Assembly (NCBI GenBank): GCA_964654695.1
Contig: CAZZKJ010000006.1
Coordinates: 32,873-96,872, forward strand
From: CAZZKJ01 sp964654695
GTDB lineage: Bacteria > Krumholzibacteriota > Krumholzibacteriia > WVZY01
Direction of reading: 5' to 3'
Length of the DNA: 64,000 nt
Positions 1 through 8,298 of this stretch are shown here, one piece after another. Position numbers and translations under genes: made by a program. Position 1 is the first letter of the stretch; every line of letters begins with the position of its first letter. The notes under the pieces are model-generated. The model made no database searches and was not told the DNA's origin. It saw only the letters and a list, made by a program, of their open reading frames with translations.

Positions 1-46
1 TCGAGCGGCCGGGATTCTAACGGATATGTGCGGAGGGTGCTGATTA
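1..46 (+). other. Window edge and truA ribosome binding site
   Basis: These bases precede truA. A reading frame is open from base 2 to a TGA at 41-43 and could be the last 13 codons of an upstream gene, but the residues are too few to identify it. A second frame stops at 18-20. GGAGGGTG at 32-39 lies seven bases before the truA ATG and is a good ribosome binding site. Confidence 0.3.
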
Positions 47-787
47 ATGCGCGAAAAGAAATTTAAAATCATGATCGAATACGACGGTACGGATTATTGC
101 GGCTGGCAGAAACAGCCCAACGCCCGAACCGTTCAAGGAATCATTGAAAAAGCGCTGTCGAACATTACCGGCAAATATTCCCCGGTTCATGGTGCAGGCA
201 GGACGGACGCCGGGGTGCACGCTTCGGCGCAGACGGCTCATTTCGAATGCCGAACAAGGCTCGGGGCCGTTGATATCATGGCGGCGCTTGCGGGCAATCT
301 TCCGCCGGACATAGCCGTCACGAAATGCAACGAAGCGCCGGCCGGCTTTCATGCGCGTTTCAGCGCTCTCAGCAGGAGATATGTCTATTATACGAAAATA
401 CGACCGACAGCTTTATGGAGACGCTATTTTCATGTCTTACACTTCGAGCCCGATCTGCAGGCCATGCGGACGGCCGCACGGGAGATGATCGGGCGTAGGG
501 ATTTCAAGAGCTTTGCGGCATCGGGAAAAGCAGGTTTATCCACGATATGTGATATGACCGGTTTGGATATTATACGTGAGGGATCTGTTATTTATTTTCA
601 AATCGAGTCCGACCGTTTCCTGAGGAAAATGGTGCGCACAATCGTAGGAACGCTTCTCGAAATCGGAAAAGACAAATACCCGCCGGAACTAATAGAGGAT
701 ATCCTGAATAAAAGAAATAGGGAAGCCGCAGGACCGGCCCTTCCGCCGAATGGATTGTTTCTCACAGGAGTTACGTATAAAAAATGA
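47..787 (+). CDS. truA: tRNA pseudouridine(38-40) synthase TruA
   Basis: This cytoplasmic enzyme isomerises uridines 38, 39 and 40 in the anticodon arm of many tRNAs. The 246-residue length is normal for the family. The catalytic motif GRTDAGVHA is present with the nucleophilic aspartate at residue 54, and the N-terminal EYDGTDYCGW segment is the usual first strand. The ATG at 47 is backed by GGAGGGTG seven bases upstream. The gene is followed by a 123-base gap before the aldolase gene and may end an operon that starts outside the window. Nothing in the sequence is odd. Assignment rests on whole-length family resemblance and the catalytic motif. Confidence 0.96.
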   Translation: MREKKFKIMIEYDGTDYCGWQKQPNARTVQGIIEKALSNITGKYSPVHGAGRTDAGVHASAQTAHFECRTRLGAVDIMAALAGNLPPDIAVTKCNEAPAGFHARFSALSRRYVYYTKIRPTALWRRYFHVLHFEPDLQAMRTAAREMIGRRDFKSFAASGKAGLSTICDMTGLDIIREGSVIYFQIESDRFLRKMVRTIVGTLLEIGKDKYPPELIEDILNKRNREAAGPALPPNGLFLTGVTYKK

Positions 788-910
788 ATTGCCTTTGAGT
801 GCTCCGGCCGTTTGTGTATTATCAAAGTTCCATTGATTTTGACTTCGATTGCTTTTGCTGGCTGATTCGAGCCACACGGTGCCATTTAATACACCGAAGA
901 AAGGAGAAAA

Positions 911-1558
911 ATGAAGTTTTTTCTTGATACTGCCAATATTTCTGAAATCGAGGAAGTCGCATCGCTGGGAATTCTTGACGGTGTGACCACAAACCCCACC
1001 CTGCTCTCTCGCGAAGAAGGAGAATACAGGAATATTCTGAAGAAAATCTGCGAAGTTGTCCAGGGGCCGGTGAGTGCGGAAGTGGTTTGTGATAACGCCG
1101 GGGAAATGGTGGCCCAGGCCCGGAAGTTGGTGTGTATCAATGAACATATAGTGGTTAAAATTCCGATGGTAGCGGAAGGACTCAAAGCAGTTAAGGTATT
1201 GAGTACTGAAGATATCAAGACCAATGTTACCCTGTGTTTCAGCGCAAACCAGGCCCTTTTGGCGGCCAAGGCGGGGGCCAATTACATCAGTCCGTTTATC
1301 GGCCGCCTGGATGATATCGGACATAACGGCATGGAAATAGTAGCCGATATCATCGAAATATACGATAACTATGCATTTTCAACAGAAGTCCTGGTAGCCA
1401 GCGTTCGCCACTGCCAGCATGTTGTGGAAGCTGCCAGGATAGGGGCCGACGTGATAACCATCCCGCATAAGGTCATGATGCAGATGATCAAGCATCCGCT
1501 TACGGATATCGGCCTGCAAAATTTCAACGAGGACTGGCAGAAGGTTAAAGGCAAATAA
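911..1558 (+). CDS. Transaldolase / fructose-6-phosphate aldolase family protein
   Basis: This is a small (215-residue) class I aldolase of the TalC/FSA group. It either moves a dihydroxyacetone unit between sugar phosphates as a transaldolase or cleaves fructose 6-phosphate. The N-terminal MKFFLDTAN and GVTTNPTLL motifs and the Schiff-base lysine in VVKIPM (Lys83) are all present. Sequence alone does not separate transaldolase from fructose-6-phosphate aldolase activity, and many family members of this length are true transaldolases. The start has AAAGGAG just upstream at 899-905. It stands between truA and the HtrA gene with no obvious functional link to either, and a GC-rich hairpin follows the stop codon. 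Confidence 0.92.
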   Translation: MKFFLDTANISEIEEVASLGILDGVTTNPTLLSREEGEYRNILKKICEVVQGPVSAEVVCDNAGEMVAQARKLVCINEHIVVKIPMVAEGLKAVKVLSTEDIKTNVTLCFSANQALLAAKAGANYISPFIGRLDDIGHNGMEIVADIIEIYDNYAFSTEVLVASVRHCQHVVEAARIGADVITIPHKVMMQMIKHPLTDIGLQNFNEDWQKVKGK

Positions 1559-1572
1559 CACGCTATTGACTC

Positions 1573-1590
1573 CGGCGGGAATGTCCGCCG
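1573..1590 (+). repeat. GC-rich hairpin after the aldolase gene
   Basis: CGGCGG at 1573-1578 and CCGCCG at 1585-1590 form a perfect six-base stem with a six-base loop, fifteen bases after the aldolase stop codon. No run of T follows, so it is not a standard intrinsic terminator. It may act as a 3' end stabiliser or simply reflect local GC richness. Confidence 0.35.
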
Positions 1591-1618
1591 CAGCCGCGGA
1601 AAAAAGGGAATCGAACAA

Positions 1619-2821
1619 GTGACGCAATTGGATGGATACGGCAGCAAGAACCGAACTCAGGTGCTCCCTTATGTGCTTGGAGCCCTGCTGGGGTTGTCGG
1701 CGGGGATGGCGGTAATAGCTGCGGTCTTTTTTTTCAAAGCTCCCGCCAGAACGGCGGCGAACTCGATAATGTCCGGCAGCGCCACGCACACATCGATTGA
1801 TGATTCCCGCAGAAATGCCATTGTTGCCGCTACCGAAAGAGTAGCCCCCGCAGTCATAAGCATCACCACAACCAGGACTGAAATAGTCAGGAGAAGTCCC
1901 TTCTTCTCTCCTTTCAACAAGGACTGGTTCGACCGCTACTTCGGTAGTTTCAAAAAGAAGTACGCAGCTTTCGGTTCTGGTGTAATCCTGAATAAAGACG
2001 GGTATATACTGACCAACGAACATGTGGTTCATAACGCGGATAAAATCACTGTTACCCTGTCTTCGGGAACAACGCTGGAAGGCAGTCTGGTCGGAGGCGC
2101 CCGGGAATACGACCTGGCTCTTATAAAAGTAGAATCTCATGACCTTCCATTCGCTCCTTTGGGTGATTCCGATGATCTTCTAGTCGGCGAATGGGTGGTG
2201 GCGATAGGCAATCCTTTCGGACAATTGTTGAGCGATACCCAGCCGACCGTAACTGTCGGTGTAATAAGCGCAAGGGATCGGGATGTCAAAAGCGATTCAC
2301 AGAGCAGCCAGATTTACAAAGGCATGATTCAAACCGATGCAGCTATTAACCCTGGAAACAGCGGTGGGCCGCTGATAAACTCCAGGGGCGAGGTGATAGG
2401 AATCAACACTTTCATATTCAGCACCGGAAACGGCGGCAACCTGGGAATGGGTTTCGCGATTCCCATCAACCGCGGCAAGTGGGTTTTGGACGAGCTGCTG
2501 ACTTACGGCAGGGTCAGGGATATTTGGACTGGAATCAGGGTAGCGCGAATCACGCCGGAAATCGCTTTGGCGCTAAACTTGAAAACATCCCAGGGCCTTC
2601 TGATAAACCAGGTAGAAGAGAGCAGTCCGGCTGGTAAGGCCGGATTGAAACCGGGGGATTTGATTCTGGTCATTAATGACAAAAGGGTAAACAGCGTCCG
2701 CGAAGCGAACCGCATTATTTTTGGTTCGCGGGTCGGTGATGAGCTAAAATTAGAAATATCAAGAAAGAATAAGCGCAAAAAGATTAATTTGACTCTGGAA
2801 GAACGGCCGAGCGATATTTAA
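1619..2821 (+). CDS. HtrA/DegP-type serine protease with one PDZ domain
   Basis: This is a membrane-anchored envelope quality-control protease of the HtrA family (S1C). The chosen GTG start gives 400 residues. A hydrophobic segment at residues 15-39 should anchor it in the inner membrane with the protease in the periplasm. The catalytic triad is visible: His135 in TNEHVV, Asp165 in YDLAL and Ser248 in PGNSGGPL. A single PDZ domain follows at about residues 290-390, so it resembles DegS or the Gram-positive HtrA proteins more than two-PDZ DegP. The weak GTG start follows AAAAGGG at 1602-1608. A shorter start is not obvious because the membrane segment would be lost. Confidence 0.93.
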   Translation: MTQLDGYGSKNRTQVLPYVLGALLGLSAGMAVIAAVFFFKAPARTAANSIMSGSATHTSIDDSRRNAIVAATERVAPAVISITTTRTEIVRRSPFFSPFNKDWFDRYFGSFKKKYAAFGSGVILNKDGYILTNEHVVHNADKITVTLSSGTTLEGSLVGGAREYDLALIKVESHDLPFAPLGDSDDLLVGEWVVAIGNPFGQLLSDTQPTVTVGVISARDRDVKSDSQSSQIYKGMIQTDAAINPGNSGGPLINSRGEVIGINTFIFSTGNGGNLGMGFAIPINRGKWVLDELLTYGRVRDIWTGIRVARITPEIALALNLKTSQGLLINQVEESSPAGKAGLKPGDLILVINDKRVNSVREANRIIFGSRVGDELKLEISRKNKRKKINLTLEERPSDI

Positions 2822-2847
2822 GCTCCCCGGATCGAAAGGCAAATCCG

Positions 2848-4146
2848 ATGATCGAACGATATACACTGCCGGCAATGGGAAAAATTTGGGCTGAGGAGAA
2901 CAAGTTCGCCAAATGGCTTGAAGTCGAGACGGCGGTCTGTGAGGTTCTGTCCGAAACCGGCAAGATTCCCCCTGAAGCCGCAGCCGCAGTGAAAGAACGG
3001 GCTTCCTTCGACATAGACCGAATAAAAGAAATAGAAAAAACCACCCAGCACGATGTTATTGCATTCTTAACAAATGTTGCCGAGTATGTCGGTGACGAAT
3101 CCCGGTTCATTCATTTAGGCATGACCAGTTCCGATCTTCTCGATACGGCGCTGTCGTGCCTGCTCAAGGAATCCGGCGGACTTATTCTAGAGCGCGTGGA
3201 CGCACTTAAGACCGCGGTCAGGACCCGGGCTCTGGAGCATCGGAAGACGCCAATGGTTGGCAGAACCCATGGGATTCACGCCGAACCGGTTACTTTCGGC
3301 CTCAAACTGGCGGTGTGGTATGAAGAGATATGCAGGAGGGAAGAATGCCTTCGCCGTGCGGTTGACATTGTTTCCTTCGGCAAGATTTCAGGAGCCGTGG
3401 GCACATACGCACATATCGACAGCAGGGTAGAACCTCTGGTGATGAAAAAACTGGGGCTTAAATCAGCCGCGGCATCGACACAGGTTCTGCAGCGCGATCG
3501 TCACGCGGAATTCATGGCGGCCCTTGCCCTGCTCGCGGCCACGATGGAAAAAATTGCAACCGAGATAAGAAATCTGCAGCGAACGGATATATTGGAAGTA
3601 GAAGAATTTTTCACGGAAGGCCAAAAGGGCAGTTCGGCGATGCCTCATAAACGAAATCCCATAACCTGCGAGAGAATATGCGGACTTTCGCGCCTGATCA
3701 GGTCCAACCTGTCGGCGGCGCTCGATAATGTTGTTCTCTGGCACGAGCGCGACATCAGCCACTCGTCCGTTGAGCGCGTTATTCTGCCCGACAGCGCCAT
3801 TGCCGCCGATTATATGCTGGACCGGTTGACCTGGGTCGTGGAGAAACTAATCGTGTACCCCGAAAACATGCGGAAGAACCTGGAGAAAACGGGAGGCCTG
3901 GTTTTTTCACAAAAGCTGCTTTTGGAGCTTACCGAATCGGGGATGAGAAGGGAAGAGGCTTATAAAGTGGTACAAGAAGCGGCCATGGAAACATGGAAGA
4001 CGGGCAGGTCTTTTCAAGAAATTATCGGGGGAAATAATAAAATCATTTCCCAACTGGGCGAAAAAAAGCTGCAAAGCATTTTCTCCATGGAATCCCTGCT
4101 TTCGCAAACGGATGCGGTAATAGACAGGGTTTTTCCAGGTACATGA
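2848..4146 (+). CDS. purB: Adenylosuccinate lyase
   Basis: PurB catalyses two fumarate-releasing steps of purine synthesis: SAICAR to AICAR, and adenylosuccinate to AMP. The 432-residue length fits the Bacillus-type short form. The fumarase/aspartase superfamily signature SSAMPHKRNP lies near residue 262 and includes the flexible loop that carries the catalytic serine. HDVIAF and TSSDLLDTA segments near the N-terminal third are also typical. It opens the purine cluster and is separated from purL by only five bases, so the two are probably co-transcribed and perhaps translationally coupled. Confidence 0.97.
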   Translation: MIERYTLPAMGKIWAEENKFAKWLEVETAVCEVLSETGKIPPEAAAAVKERASFDIDRIKEIEKTTQHDVIAFLTNVAEYVGDESRFIHLGMTSSDLLDTALSCLLKESGGLILERVDALKTAVRTRALEHRKTPMVGRTHGIHAEPVTFGLKLAVWYEEICRREECLRRAVDIVSFGKISGAVGTYAHIDSRVEPLVMKKLGLKSAAASTQVLQRDRHAEFMAALALLAATMEKIATEIRNLQRTDILEVEEFFTEGQKGSSAMPHKRNPITCERICGLSRLIRSNLSAALDNVVLWHERDISHSSVERVILPDSAIAADYMLDRLTWVVEKLIVYPENMRKNLEKTGGLVFSQKLLLELTESGMRREEAYKVVQEAAMETWKTGRSFQEIIGGNNKIISQLGEKKLQSIFSMESLLSQTDAVIDRVFPGT

Positions 4147-4151
4147 ATTAA

Positions 4152-6575
4152 ATGAACAAATTATCCTTGACCGATCTCATAGCAGTTGCCGACGCCGGTT
4201 CAACTGCAACTCGCCGCCTGCTTCTCGACAATAATATCAGCTTGAAGCCGAATGAACTCGTACGCATTACAGAACTGCTTGGGCGCAATCCTACCCTGGT
4301 CGAACTTCATATTTTCAATACCATGTGGAGCGAGCACTGTTCGTATAAAAGCTCAAAGCCGGTGCTTCGAAAATTTCTTTTTACATCGGCGCCTCATGTC
4401 GTCCTCGGTCCCGGCGAGGATGCAGGCATCGTGAGATTTGCCCTCCTGGACGGCAAGAGTTACTGCCTGGTCATGGCGCATGAAAGCCACAACCATCCTT
4501 CGCAGATTCTGCCGGTCGAAGGCGCAGCAACCGGAATCGGAGGAATCGTAAGGGATGTTTATTGCATGGGCGCCGATGTTATCGGCGTAATGGATCCCCT
4601 CCGTTTTGGAGATCCAGACGGACCCAACGGGCGCCGCGCCCGCGAAATAGCGGCGGGCGTCGTCGAAGGCATAGCCCAATACGCAAATGCGCTTGGTGTG
4701 CCCAATCTCGGGGGGGAAACTGTTTTTGATCCCAGTTTCGATGATAACTGTCTGGTAAACGTGGTTGCCTTGGGAATCGTGGAGAAAAACGAAATAATAC
4801 GCAGCCGGATACCCCGGGCGGCAATGAAGCATCCCTACGACGTGATTCTTATAGGCAAACCTACGGATTCGTCCGGTTTCGGCGGGGCCGCTTTTGCCAG
4901 CGAGAGGCTCTCCGGTGAAGAAGCTGAGGAAAACCAGGGTGCGGTGCAGGTTCCCGATCCGTTTCTCAAGCGCGTATTGGCCGAAGCGACCCGGGCGGTT
5001 CTGAACTTGCTCAAGGAGCGCGGCTTGGAAATCGGTTTTAAGGATCTTGGTGCCGGTGGAATCAGCTGTGCCGTCAGTGAGATGGCGGCGGCGGGAAATG
5101 CCGGTGTAATTCTTGATCTCGATAAGGTAAATGTATCGAGCCGTTCCCTGCCCAGCGAGGTTATAGCCTGTTCTGAAACCCAGGAACGGTATGCGATGGT
5201 AGTGCCCGCTTCGGTATCACCGGAAATACTCAAAATCTACAATGAACACTATGAACTGCCCGGCATCTATGCCGGTGCGGGGGCATATGTAATTGGGTGC
5301 GTAAGAACGGATGAGCAGTTCAGATTGATTCATAAAGGCGCCGCCGTATGTGACGCGGATGTTCACGCCATCACTACCGGAATAGAATACGAGAGAAAAA
5401 GCAAGAAAAGGCAAAGAAGAAAACTCTCTCCTCTCTCTTCCCAAGACGATTTCCGCAGCGCCGGGCCGGAGCCCGGAGAAATTCTGCTGGCAATGCTGTC
5501 GCGCGACAACATAGCCAACAAGGAGCTTATTTATCACCATTACGATACCGAAGTGCAGGGACGAGCCGTTCTCAGACCCGGCGAGGCGGATGCGTGCGTA
5601 CAGGTTTTCGTTCCTGGGTATTGCATAGGCGTTGCCGCGTCCATAGGAGGAAATTCACGTTTGAGCTCGGTCGATCCCCGTTTGGGCGGACAGTGGGCCG
5701 TTATTGAAGCTGTGAGAAACGTCGTCTGCGTCGGTGCGCTCCCGCTGGCTTTGACCGACTGCCTGAATTACGGTGATCCTGAAGATCCGGAGGTTTTCTG
5801 GGAGTTTTCAGAAGGAGTACGCGGAATAGGCGAAGCATGTTCGCGTCTGGGCTTAAGCGAAGAAATAAAGGAGGGTATTCCTGTTATTTCCGGCAACGTG
5901 TCATTTTATAATCAGAGTGAAAAGGGGGACCCCATCGCTTCCACACCAATTGTGGCGTGCGCGGGACGCGTGAAGGATATTAGTGCCACACGGGGAATGG
6001 GGTTCAAAAAATTCGGTTCAAGGATTATTCTTGTCGGAAGCCTGCATCCTAACATAGGCGGAAGTGAATTTGAGATGCTTGATGGTGACGCGGATGATCC
6101 GGCCGGTTCTTCGGCTCGGGGCGCCCGGGAAAATATGCCGCCGGTTCCGGATTTCGACCGGGAAAAGGCCGCGCTGCAAGCCGTTTTGGAGGGGTTCGAA
6201 AACTCATTACTGCTGGCGGCCCACGATATATCTCTCGGCGGCCCGCTGGTGGCTCTATCGGAAATGATTCTCGCATCACCGGAGCATGCCGTCGGCTGCG
6301 ATCTGGATTTAAGCGGAATCGAGGAAAGCGCCCGCTTGCCTGTCAATTATTTGTTCAGCGAATTCGGAGGCATTTTAGTCGAAGCAGAGGAAGAATCGTA
6401 TGAGCGGTTCCACCGGCTGCTGGATAAAACCGGCGCTTTATGGTTTGACCTGGGAGCCACCAGCTCCAATCCCGGGATGCGGGTCGGGCTTTCATCCGGC
6501 GGTTTTTCTCTTTCCGCCGGCGAATTGTCGGAAGCAAAAAAGGGAAGAATAGGAAGGATTTTCGGGCTGGAATAA
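4152..6575 (+). CDS. purL: Phosphoribosylformylglycinamidine synthase subunit PurL
   Basis: PurL is the synthetase subunit that converts FGAR, ATP and ammonia from PurQ to FGAM, the fourth step of purine synthesis. The N-terminal MWSEHCSYKSSK signature and the following glycine-rich AIRS-like halves identify it. At 807 residues it is longer than the roughly 740-residue Bacillus-type subunit. Part of the excess seems to be a charged lysine/arginine-rich linker near residues 413-430, between the two halves. The N-terminus starts directly with the PurL fold and holds no fused PurS module. The small PurS subunit normally needed by this short class is not visible in the cluster. Confidence 0.96.
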   Translation: MNKLSLTDLIAVADAGSTATRRLLLDNNISLKPNELVRITELLGRNPTLVELHIFNTMWSEHCSYKSSKPVLRKFLFTSAPHVVLGPGEDAGIVRFALLDGKSYCLVMAHESHNHPSQILPVEGAATGIGGIVRDVYCMGADVIGVMDPLRFGDPDGPNGRRAREIAAGVVEGIAQYANALGVPNLGGETVFDPSFDDNCLVNVVALGIVEKNEIIRSRIPRAAMKHPYDVILIGKPTDSSGFGGAAFASERLSGEEAEENQGAVQVPDPFLKRVLAEATRAVLNLLKERGLEIGFKDLGAGGISCAVSEMAAAGNAGVILDLDKVNVSSRSLPSEVIACSETQERYAMVVPASVSPEILKIYNEHYELPGIYAGAGAYVIGCVRTDEQFRLIHKGAAVCDADVHAITTGIEYERKSKKRQRRKLSPLSSQDDFRSAGPEPGEILLAMLSRDNIANKELIYHHYDTEVQGRAVLRPGEADACVQVFVPGYCIGVAASIGGNSRLSSVDPRLGGQWAVIEAVRNVVCVGALPLALTDCLNYGDPEDPEVFWEFSEGVRGIGEACSRLGLSEEIKEGIPVISGNVSFYNQSEKGDPIASTPIVACAGRVKDISATRGMGFKKFGSRIILVGSLHPNIGGSEFEMLDGDADDPAGSSARGARENMPPVPDFDREKAALQAVLEGFENSLLLAAHDISLGGPLVALSEMILASPEHAVGCDLDLSGIEESARLPVNYLFSEFGGILVEAEEESYERFHRLLDKTGALWFDLGATSSNPGMRVGLSSGGFSLSAGELSEAKKGRIGRIFGLE

Positions 6576-6671
6576 TGCTTCTAATTCACGGCCGGGTTTC
6601 TCAAAAGGCTGCCGAAGAGGCTGCCGTCCGGCGCGGAGATTATTCAATAGCAGAAGATTTGGAGTGTGCTG

Positions 6672-7484
6672 ATGGTGGAAGCAGTCATAATTCAGTTTCC
6701 CGGAGTCAATTGCGAATATGAAACCCTCAGAGCTCTCGAGGCGGCCGGAATCAAAACTCGGATACTGAGATGGAATGAAGAACTCAAGGCAATAAGAAGC
6801 GCAGCCTCGGTTATTTTGCCCGGAGGCTTTTCGTACCAGGACAGAATTAGAGCAGGAGCCGTCGCGGCCAGGGACTTCGTAATAGATGAAGTCTATGAAG
6901 CCGCGCTAAAGGGCACGCCGGTCCTGGGTGTTTGCAACGGCGCGCAGATTCTTGTCGAGTCGGGAATCGTGCCCGGGTTTGAAGAAGGCGCGGTGTCTGC
7001 TGCGCTGGCTCTCAACAAGATGAGCGACCGCGCAGGTTATTACTGCAACTGGATCAGATTGAAAAAAGGCCCAGCCGATTGCGTATTTACGTCTTTTCTG
7101 GACGAATGGAAATTGGATTGCGGAACCGTGCCCTGTCCCGTAGCTCATGCGGAAGGATGTTTTACAACCGCCTCTGCTCATGTCGAGCAGCTGCTGAAGT
7201 CCGGCAATAACGTGGCCCTTTATTACGCTACAGCAGACGGAAGTCCGGCCGATATATTTCCTCAGAATCCGAACGGCTCTATTGCGGGAATAGCGGGACT
7301 TACGAATAACAGTGGAAATGTAATGGCCCTTATGCCTCATCCCGAGAGAGCGGCATGGCTCTACCAGGTTCCGGCCGCGATTGGAGGGTACTGGGGTGAA
7401 AAACGGTTGAATCCCGGAGTCGATTTGTACGCTCCCGGGCCGGGGAGCGGAGTGTTTGCTTCTTTGAAAAAAGCTCTGGCTTGA
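6672..7484 (+). CDS. purQ: Phosphoribosylformylglycinamidine synthase subunit PurQ (glutaminase)
   Basis: PurQ is the class I glutamine amidotransferase that supplies ammonia to PurL. The nucleophile lies in GVCNGAQ (Cys88), and the His-Glu pair is in MPHPERA near residue 222. The ATG at 6672 is preferred over the upstream in-frame GTG at 6666, because GGAG at 6661-6664 lies seven bases before it and the protein then begins MVEAVIIQFPG as in homologues. At 270 residues it is longer than Bacillus PurQ (about 227) and resembles the longer forms found in several other phyla. A gap of 96 bases separates it from purL and contains no purS. Confidence 0.95.
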   Translation: MVEAVIIQFPGVNCEYETLRALEAAGIKTRILRWNEELKAIRSAASVILPGGFSYQDRIRAGAVAARDFVIDEVYEAALKGTPVLGVCNGAQILVESGIVPGFEEGAVSAALALNKMSDRAGYYCNWIRLKKGPADCVFTSFLDEWKLDCGTVPCPVAHAEGCFTTASAHVEQLLKSGNNVALYYATADGSPADIFPQNPNGSIAGIAGLTNNSGNVMALMPHPERAAWLYQVPAAIGGYWGEKRLNPGVDLYAPGPGSGVFASLKKALA

Positions 7485-7605
7485 GCCCGAGCCCGGTTTT
7501 CATAATATCGCGCAAGGCCGGATTGAAGCATAAGACAGGTTGCTGCAATAAAAGCGGTTCGCTCCCTGTTGGGTGGAACCTCTGCGATACTGCAAAGGTG
7601 TTCTG

Positions 7606-8298
7606 ATGACCAGACTATCTGCGGAACTTTTCGTTTTCAACAAAAACGTGGATTTGATTGCTTCGACTGCGTATATTGCCCTTTCCGGGAAAATGGGTTA
7701 CGGGGATGTGCTTTTGGGGCTCAGGCGGTTCGATTACTATCGTTTTGTTATGGAGAGCGGACCGGAGGAGGGACCGCAAGCGGTACTTGAACGGATAGAT
7801 GGAGTTATGAGGGCGGGAAGCACATTTTTCAACCGCAACAAGCATAATTATATTCTGGAATGCTCCTGGGAAGAGTCCATGAAAAAACTCGGCGTCGATG
7901 CCGGCCGGGTTGAAAAGGAAATGATCGAGGGGATATGCAAATCGGAAACCGGCGGAGAACCGGCATATTTAGATATACAAAAGAACTCTGAAAAGGTTAT
8001 TTTCAATAAAGAAGATCTGTTTTTGGGGTCTTTGCTGGTCGAAAACAAGGATCCGGTGGAGAAGAAGGCCCTCGAGACCGCTCTGGCGCCGGAAATGGAA
8101 CCTGCACTTCTGGTTATCGAACACAAGGGGACCTTGTGGTGGCTGGCGGTTCGAGGTTTCAGCGGCGGAGATGCCCGCGGAACTATCGAAGAAATGGCAG
8201 TTTCCGTGAGCAAGGACAAGGGGCTGCTGCTCAATCCTCATTATCAAGATCACGAAATAACCTTTTTAAAGAAGTTTAGAATAAAAAACCATGTTTGA
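7606..8298 (+). CDS. Unrecognised protein encoded inside the purine cluster
   Basis: I do not recognise this 230-residue protein. It begins MTRLSAELFVFNKNVDLIA and has no signal peptide or clear membrane segment, so it is probably cytoplasmic. Distinctive short motifs are GYGDVLLGLRR (near residue 26), FFNRNKHNY (near 76) and GLLLNPHYQ (near 206). The ATG at 7606 is favoured over an upstream GTG at 7573, because AAAGGTG at 7594-7600 is a well-placed ribosome binding site. The gene overlaps purF by eight bases, which points to translational coupling. Its position suggests a link to purine or one-carbon metabolism. That is inference from context only. Confidence 0.85.
   Translation: MTRLSAELFVFNKNVDLIASTAYIALSGKMGYGDVLLGLRRFDYYRFVMESGPEEGPQAVLERIDGVMRAGSTFFNRNKHNYILECSWEESMKKLGVDAGRVEKEMIEGICKSETGGEPAYLDIQKNSEKVIFNKEDLFLGSLLVENKDPVEKKALETALAPEMEPALLVIEHKGTLWWLAVRGFSGGDARGTIEEMAVSVSKDKGLLLNPHYQDHEITFLKKFRIKNHV

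Noticed and set aside
859..874. A small hairpin TGGCT-GATTCG-AGCCA that looks like a tRNA T-arm
   Set aside because: No other tRNA arms or acceptor stem can be found around it. It is most likely a chance stem in the truA-aldolase gap.
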